This document shows positions 13,001 to 21,100 of a stretch of DNA of 64,000 bases, piece by piece. Position 1 is the first letter of the stretch. The number at the start of each line of letters is the position of its first letter. The notes below the pieces were generated by a model. That model did no database searches. It was not told the origin of the DNA and saw only the letters and a list, made by a program, of their open reading frames with translations. The DNA comes from Saccharina japonica (Eukaryota; Sar; Phaeophyceae; Laminariales; Laminariaceae): assembly GCA_008828725.1 (NCBI GenBank), contig MEHQ01001521.1, forward strand, positions 70,065 to 134,064, given 5' to 3'. A program made the position numbers and the translations under genes.

Positions 13001-15070
13001 GACTACTACTGACTATTACTGACTATTACTGACTATTACTGACTATAACTGACTATTACTGACTATTACTGACTATTACTGACTATTACTGACTATTTAC
13101 TGACTATTACTGACTATTACTGACTATTACTGACTATTACTGGCTATTGCAGACTGTTCCTGACTATCACTGACAGGTATTGACTGTTACTGACTAACTC
13201 TAACTGCTACCGACTGTTACCGACTGTTACTGACTACTACTGACTATTGCTGACTATTGCTAACTATCACTGACTAGTAGTAAACCCCCCAACTCCCGAA
13301 CCACCCAATAAAGCATGCTTTATCGCATTTGTGTAGCGAAGTACCTTTCTTTAGCAGCCAACAAGGGTTAAGGCCATAGGATTGTGAATCGGGTTAAGCT
13401 TACACATTTATCAAAATTTCGTTGTGGGTGACTTACTAATAGTATGGAGCTCCTCAAGCAGCCACCCTCAAAAACATTTTATCATGGTGCACCACTATAC
13501 CCTACGATGCTGCTGCGGTTGCTCCTGCCCACCCCTTACATGATTTTTCTTGTTTGTTTTTTTTAATTTGGTCCTGCCGACGACGCCACGTGTGATAGGA
13601 CTGGGTGAGACACAGAGTATCCCCTTGCAGGTTTGTCTATTAAGCATCCTTGGTGTTACTCGCTTTCCGTAGAGTCAAGCGTAGAAGAGAAGCAGCTTTT
13701 ATTAAACCCCGAGCCAGATGACATCTGCCTCGGGATGGGCTTCAAGTATGGCCCGCAGATATTATAAATACTCCGAATACCGAATACGAATGCCATCCAA
13801 GTTATACGAAAACGATCCAATTACCTATGCAGAGATAATTACCGGCCTTCCTAGCCCATACCATTACAGGGGGGAGTCTACCAGGTATATCGTGCCCACG
13901 CTACGACTTCTGCGCGGGTTAGATAACCCCAAGTACCACGAAAACGTGCGACAGCAGCCAACTCACGAGCTGTGAAATGGTGCTGTGCGGCATGCTCGCA
14001 AAATAACTAATAAATGTGAAGCCTCTGCGACATTCAAACTCACCCATTATTCGTGTTGTTGCATACTTTAACACTACCCGCTGGTCTACTCCGGCACGAG
14101 ACTTTGCAGGCCAGTATAGGTAGTGCTGTGGTAGCTATAACAGTCGCCTACACTACAGTAAATGAATCCTGGAACAATTTTGTTTTTCCTTTAACTACCC
14201 GCTAAGTTTCCTAGGAGCCACTCACGTTGGGGATAAATAACAGTTTCATGGGGAAGTGAGCACCACGTATATGGCACGAATACATTACGTAAAATAATCA
14301 CACTGTTAACCCATTCAGAACAGAAAAACATACACTAATTCCAAGTTGTTTGTCCTCAAATATGTGGGACCAGTTCGTACGGGGTTAAGGAAAGACAACA
14401 TTCCACTCGACACAAAAAAAAAACGAAGTCTAAATTTCGTCGGACCCACCGCCTGGCTGGGTGCGCGTGTATATTACTGGCGACATTTTCCTGCGTCCAG
14501 AACGAAATGCACCCGCTGCAACGACTGAAAACGGCATCCGGCGGAAGTAATTCCTCGATCGAAGGAGCAGGTGGTGGCGTGCAGGGGATGTTCGAAGGTG
14601 CCCTTGGACAGAGTCCGATCCTCATGATGACTTCGATGGCCATGTGAGTCCGAGGGATAAGGCGTTGATTCAACTTATTTCAATAACGTATATTACACTA
14701 GGAAGCTAAGTGTAGGGTTTGATAGTTATCCAGTTCTTCTGTGTTTGCTCTCGGGAGATTTACCTGCGCCACTGCTTTGCTTACGCAAGAGAGAAGGCTT
14801 AAATGATACAGTACTGCGTGTATGCCTGGTTTACCGTGAGGCGATCAACGGTGACGGTTGTTGGGAGGACAACGATGAAGGTATGGTGGTAGTGGTGGTA
14901 GTGGTGGTGGGGATGATGCCGATGACGGTGGTGGGGATGATGATGATGGTGGTGGTGATGATGATGATGATGATGCTGGCGGTAATGATGATGATACTGT
15001 TCCTTATTACAACACGTATTTGATGACGACCATGATGATTATGCTGATGATGTGCGTGATGACGACAAAT

Positions 15071-15112
<42 letters not shown>

Positions 15113-18100
15113 GGATGATGATGATGATGATGATGATGAGGATGATGATGAGGATGATGATGATGACGATGATGATGATGGTGATGACGATGATGATGAT
15201 GATGATAATGATGATGGTGATGACGATGATGATGATGATGATGATGATGATCACGATAATGACGATAATGTTGACGGCGGTGACGTTGATGCCGATGGTA
15301 ACGACCCTGAGCGTGTTCAAGCGGTCTACACATGGTTATATGAGGCGTAACGGCCTCAAGGCTTGTCCTTCGATGTTTTCCCGTAGAGGCCTCGCGTATT
15401 TCTGCCACGCTGGTGCCCACGTTTGGAATGCCACACCGTCTCGATCATGCCTACAAACACCGTTGGGGCGAAATTCGAAAAGTTGTGGCTCGCTCAATCA
15501 CCTAACTACGATATCCGTCTGCAACTCAACAGTACATCACCCCCATGTCACATACGCACACATTCTAGGACGCACACATCCTAGGTGATCTTGCAGCCAC
15601 GGCCAGCCGCCGCCTATCGCTTCTTACCTATCTTGTTTTTTCCTCATTGGACGCCTGGCGCATGCTCACCACAGGCAACTGCAGAGCCTCGAAACCGAGA
15701 TTGACAACCTCCGGCAGAGAGTCGAGAGCATCGAGCTGTCGCTTGACGGCCAGTCGCGAAGCAAACACCACGTGGAGCCAACCGTTTCTTCTTTTTCTGC
15801 GGAAGGAGGCACGGTACGAGACCATCGCGACCGCATCGAAGAGTGCCCTATTGTAGCTTTCGATCGGAACACTTGTAGTTTAGTGGTATTAATAGTCACA
15901 CGTCGGGAAACTAACACCCAGTATAAAAAAGCATATTATTGTAGGGTAATCGGTCGGTGAGAGACGGTGCGAGGTGTATTTATGTTGTAACATTTCGCCG
16001 TCGCTTTGGTTCGTACAGAGTTCGGGATCAACGAGGCCTCCTGCCGCGATCAGCCGGAAACTCTCACCCAGGGCGTCTACCCGCACGTTGATTCACCTGT
16101 AATCAACGCGGCACCTCGACGCAAAGAGCAGTTACCCCACGGTTACCCCGGTAAAATAAACACTACGAAAAACTGGTCGAATTCCTCCTTACTTGTCGCC
16201 CGGTCGTATTACGCGTCTATGGTTGTTCCGAGGGGGTACGCTCCGCTCGAAGAAAATATTTTGCTGTCCTTTCACACCCGACCGTTTTTGTGCTACCCAC
16301 GTGACCCGTGCCAACCTCGGCCCTACCGGACATTTGAAAACCCAACACCCCCAAGAAGAGCAAACCCCGCACACGTTCCTGTCGATGTTTTAATGCTTGT
16401 TTTTTTTTTTATCCTTCGACGAAATATTGGTAAAAATGTAGGTTTAAGCTCACCACACTGCCCCAGCCAGCTGAACACTATGTCTCGTGCCGATTTTACC
16501 TGGTTGCGGAACACAACGAATGGTTTGGCCGTGGCGTACGTGCGATGGCGCCGTTTGCCTTCTCGCAGGTGTCGTCAGCAGACTTTATCGAGATGGGTAG
16601 ACACCTGGGGCAGCTGCAGCGGGAGCTGCACGGCGTGCGAAACCGCGAGGAGGAGCGGGACAGGAGGACCGAGCTGTCCCTGGAGGCGATCGAAGCTCTA
16701 ATCGGCGCGAGGGAAGAGGATTCCGACCGGCGGTTTCAGGAACAGGCACAAGAAAACGCCGACAGAATCAGCAAGGTACGGTTCCGGTGGAGTTCGCCGG
16801 TACAAACTGCACGACACTCCGCCACATACGTGATCCCTCTCGATGGGGGTGCAAATATGCGTATATATAAATTTGAACCGCTGCACCTAAGCCGATTGTT
16901 TCGCAAGACGGACTTGTTGCCTGCGACTCGAGGTGCCCTGAAAGGGTGGAATAACTTGGTTTTCAGAGTATTAATAGGGATGCGCACAAACGTGCCTGCG
17001 CGTGTGTCGCATTGCCTGAATCGAAGCATTCCTGTACGGAAACTCAAATGTGCATCAATTTGTCCAGAAATGTAAGGAACTTTAGGGTTCCCATATGAAA
17101 CAACTCAAACATTGTTATCATGTTTGCGTCCATAGTGGCATATCTTACTGGCCGTGTCGCTGTATACCTAAAGCCATAGATAACCGCGACGCCGATGTAC
17201 AAGTTGTTACCGCATCACTTCAGGTTAAAGCGTTTCAACCTGCTTCACGTTCCACGGCATCACCGTGAAAATCACGATATCACCAGTCGACTCACGAGAA
17301 ACGCAGGCACCGTAAGGAAGAGGAGCCCATACCCATACCCCCGAGCACCTGAAACAATGTTGCTCGTTCTTATAAAAAAAGAAGTGGTTTTCCTCCATCG
17401 CGGTGCATACATGTTATGACGACCTCAACTCTTCCAGATCCCCTTCCTAACCGCTCGCCTCTGCGACCAGTTCAACTTCCGTTCACTACCGCGAGCAAGA
17501 ACATACGTAATATATCTCGGAACATTCGAGGATCAACATGAAATAGTCACAACATAATTCTTACAGCAGTGCGGATCAGCCCACGCCCTGCAAGAAGCAT
17601 ATGAAACTTTCCCGGCGTTCTGTAGCCAAGGATCGACACACGCCCCTATCTGCTTCGAGCCTTCTTTGTGAAGATATAGTTTTCATCGGGAGATAGGGAG
17701 ATGGTATATACCGATTTTCACGAGTAGCATGTATCTGAACATAGTGTCGTATGATCTGTTTGTGGTTAATTTTTAAACCTCTGTCTCCTGCCCGCTGGCC
17801 CTGAACAAATACCCAAACAACCGCCCTCGACCTTGGCCTTCGTTTCGGCTCCAGTTCACGACGTCTCGCTCAAGATTAACTCGTTTGGTCCTGTCGAATA
17901 CCCGCCAACCCGTTTCCATCGAAGCGTCTTCCCCTCTCTGCTCGTGGTTGACACTGCGCTAATGGGTCGATCAACCTTTTTTCGTCTTGCACGTCCCTAT
18001 GCAAACGCAATTGAACGACCGTCCTCTCGTAAGCTCCTCGAGCAGCTAGACGCTCAAGGGCTGCAAGAAAAGAGCGACATCGTTCGTAAGCCTCTTCTCG

Positions 18101-21100
18101 AGCTCAAGGTGGAACTTCGTTCCTTGTACACCTCTCTGGCGGCGATATCGGCCAACGAGGTGTCGGCGACTCAGCTGCGAAGTCTCGAGGGCATCCGTCA
18201 TCTGCTCGCAAGCCTGGCGGAGCGGGCGGGTGTACTGGAGGAAGAGATAGGCGACCCCGCCAGGTTGGCTAGGTGCATCGCCGCAGACGACGTGGTGGCG
18301 AGGGTGAGGAGTTTCAGGGGTTGCGAAAAGAGGGGGGCGGAGGGGGGAGGTGTGCTGAAGGCATGCATGGCCGTAGTTGTGTGGCCATGGGGGAGGGGCG
18401 GTGGGGCGGGGTGGGGGGGGGGCGGTATCAGCGTGTATGCAGCGCGCCTCGAGAGTTGGAAAAGAAGCGAGGTGTTCCAACATGATGTATCGCTTACTGC
18501 TGCACAGGTACATTGCACCCGCCACGTGTGGTATACTACGTTATATGCCCCTTTCTTATATTCAAAGACAGATCAGTACGCGTAGCGGGAGCACTTGGAA
18601 TCAGGGGTGTCATCTTCGCGACAGGCATGCAGCCCCCGCTACGTGACTAGTCAAGTACCAGTAGCGAACGACATGGTGCCAAATTACCACATCAGAACAC
18701 CTCGGATTTATTGCGGTGGTAAAACATTAGGGCTTGGCGGGGAACAAGTGATACCTTGCGTTTTGTACTTTCCAGCGGACTCGACAAAAGCGAAATAGTC
18801 TTCGATGTGCCTAATACTTCCCTGTTATCGACGACATCGACCGCAGCGCAACCCATAAGCCCGTGTACGGGGCAGCTCGGTTCCTCATCCGTATACAACT
18901 ACAACGCAGCAGCCGTAGTAGGGAGCACTCCACACACACACACACACACGTAAACCTCCGCGGCTGCCTCCTTCCTTTCGCTTGCCCCTCTCCGCGCCCA
19001 CGCTCCCTGCAGCGCTTTGCGGACATGGCGACAGACCTCGGGACAACGCTTTTTGCTTTTATCAAAGCTCAGGTCCTGCAGGCGCGCCGCGCGAGAGACG
19101 GGAAATTCGCCGACAACGCCCACCGACGCCGCTCCAACCCCGAGGACGCCACTGCAGTTATCACTGCAAACCTCGCGGGTGGCGGCGGAGGAGACGGGGC
19201 CACCGCCGCCATCGCCGATAATGAAGGCGACGGGGGGCGAGCGGGCACGAGCGCGTCGCCGCAAGCTTGGGCGAAGCTGAGCTACCTGTCGTACACGCGA
19301 CAGCTGACCGGGGAGACGCTGCCGTTCCCGGCGGGGCTGGTGGTGCTGTTGAAGGCGATTTCGGACGTTTTGAACCACTGCGTTGGGACCGGGGACCTCG
19401 CGGTGAGGCTCGCTCGCGTGATATGGAGGAGGAAAATAGCGAGAGTTGGTGGAGTTGCGTGGATTCTTTCTCCCCTTAAACCTTTCAGAACTCAACCAAC
19501 ATTTTTGGGGACAAACTGCTTGGTTATAGTGTGAGGTTGCGTTGCCAGTAGTATAAGGGTTAGGCGTATTTTGTTGGCAGCTGCCGCAAGTGTAGTTTAT
19601 CACGAGTAGTCTTTTTCTTGGTCTCGTTGAACCGTGCTGGATATCCCGCCCAGTGTGTATTAGTTCCTGGGGTGTACGCCGACGACCGGTAGAGTTAACA
19701 CCATCGGAAACAAAACATCTTCCGGTTTCGCTCTCCAAGAAAAATTAAAAGGGGATAAAATCTTACACTTGTAAAACAGTTTCTCGCGGAAGGGACCCCC
19801 GGCGTTCGGCGTTAGGCTTGGTGCTATATACCAGGTACCTCGTAGTCACGGCCGACGAGGTTTCTGCGTGAGCGTTCGATCAGCGGGCGTATCGACCGTG
19901 TTTGCCAACGCTGATGTTGCTGTCACTCCCTCAGATACGGCTGTCCGTCACGCTGGAGGATCTCACCCTGTACGTCGCGCAACGGGCGGACAAGGAGAAG
20001 GAGTCTATATTGCGACAGCTCAGTGCGCCTATAGACAGCGTCAGGGCTAAGCTGGGGGGGATGGAGGGTACCCTGGCTGGCTTTCAGCGCACGATGCATC
20101 TGGTGCTCAGCGAGGTGGACGCCGACAGGGAGCGTGCGGCGGCTATCGAGGTGAGTAGGTATCGCGATGTTTGTGGGACGGGGGGTTGAGCGCGAGTGTG
20201 GGCGATAGTGCCGGCGTGCTGCTGCGCTAAACCAAAGCTATACCTGCCAGATATAAAAAAACACCCTCGTGGCGTACTTCTTGGCGTGAACTGAGAAACG
20301 AGGCACTCGATGTTTCCGCGTCTCACCCATTCAAACGCTGGCGTGGTGTGTCCGAATGGAGCACCTGGCATCATCTTCGCACGATCGATTGCACCGCAGG
20401 GAGGCGGGCGGGCGGGTGGGGTCAACGCGCTGCAAGCGTTGTCACGTAGCTCAGCTGATGGTTGATCGTTTGGTACGCATCAAAGACCGCCCTACGTACG
20501 TGATATTTCTATTGGCACGCCCTATAATACATTATTCTTTGTACATGGACCACATACGCTGCATGGTGTGTTTGTTTTGGACTCCCGCTTGTGGGGCGTC
20601 TGAGTTTTGTCTGATCGACTACAGGGAGTGAATGAAGGGCGTGGTGGCAGTTTCATTGCCGGTCTCAATGCGGGATTGGTAAGAGGAGTGTGGGGGGGGG
20701 GGTGTACGCATGTCGGGCACGGCCGTAGTCGTATGGCTATAGACCCTCGCATCCCTACAATGCCGGGACGGGGCATGTTGGGTTTTCACCAACCAGGCAG
20801 ACATTGCTTACACCAAGCGCGAAGCGCCGTGAGGTATTGGGCGAGTGGCATGGAGGGTGAGCTGCATCCTGCTAAGATTGCAAGGTATCTGCTGATGCAA
20901 GTTGAGCACACGCAGCAGGAACGCTTTCCGTCCAACCCATGTACTGCGATGCTTTAAATTATTTTCGCCCCTTACCAACCTTCGGTTTAGACCAACCCCC
21001 GCCCCCCCCCCCCATCACCCGAGCTTTGAACAATGCCCACATACACCACCCCCTCTCCCCGCTAAAACCCCTCACCAAAATGGAAAACTATTGTTTCAAC

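Larger units (their letters stand above)
12344..14500 (+). other. Intron 5 of the QRICH2-like gene
   Basis: About half is the 10-bp array at 12770-13280. A short open frame at 13718-13975 has no recognisable features. A TTAACCC-type short element lies at 14304-14390 in inverted orientation. Confidence 0.6.

Noticed and set aside
12770-13285. CRISPR-like array
   Set aside because: There are no spacers; it is a direct 10-bp satellite. The other arrays in the window are also plain minisatellites, and the DNA is eukaryotic.
13718-13975. 85-codon open frame in QRICH2-like intron 5
   Set aside because: It lacks splice signals of the needed phase, shows no G/C third-position bias and breaks the exon 5 to exon 6 phase match.
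14745-15588. Long frames rich in Met, Asp or His
   Set aside because: They come from the GAT trinucleotide array, which is open in several frames on both strands.
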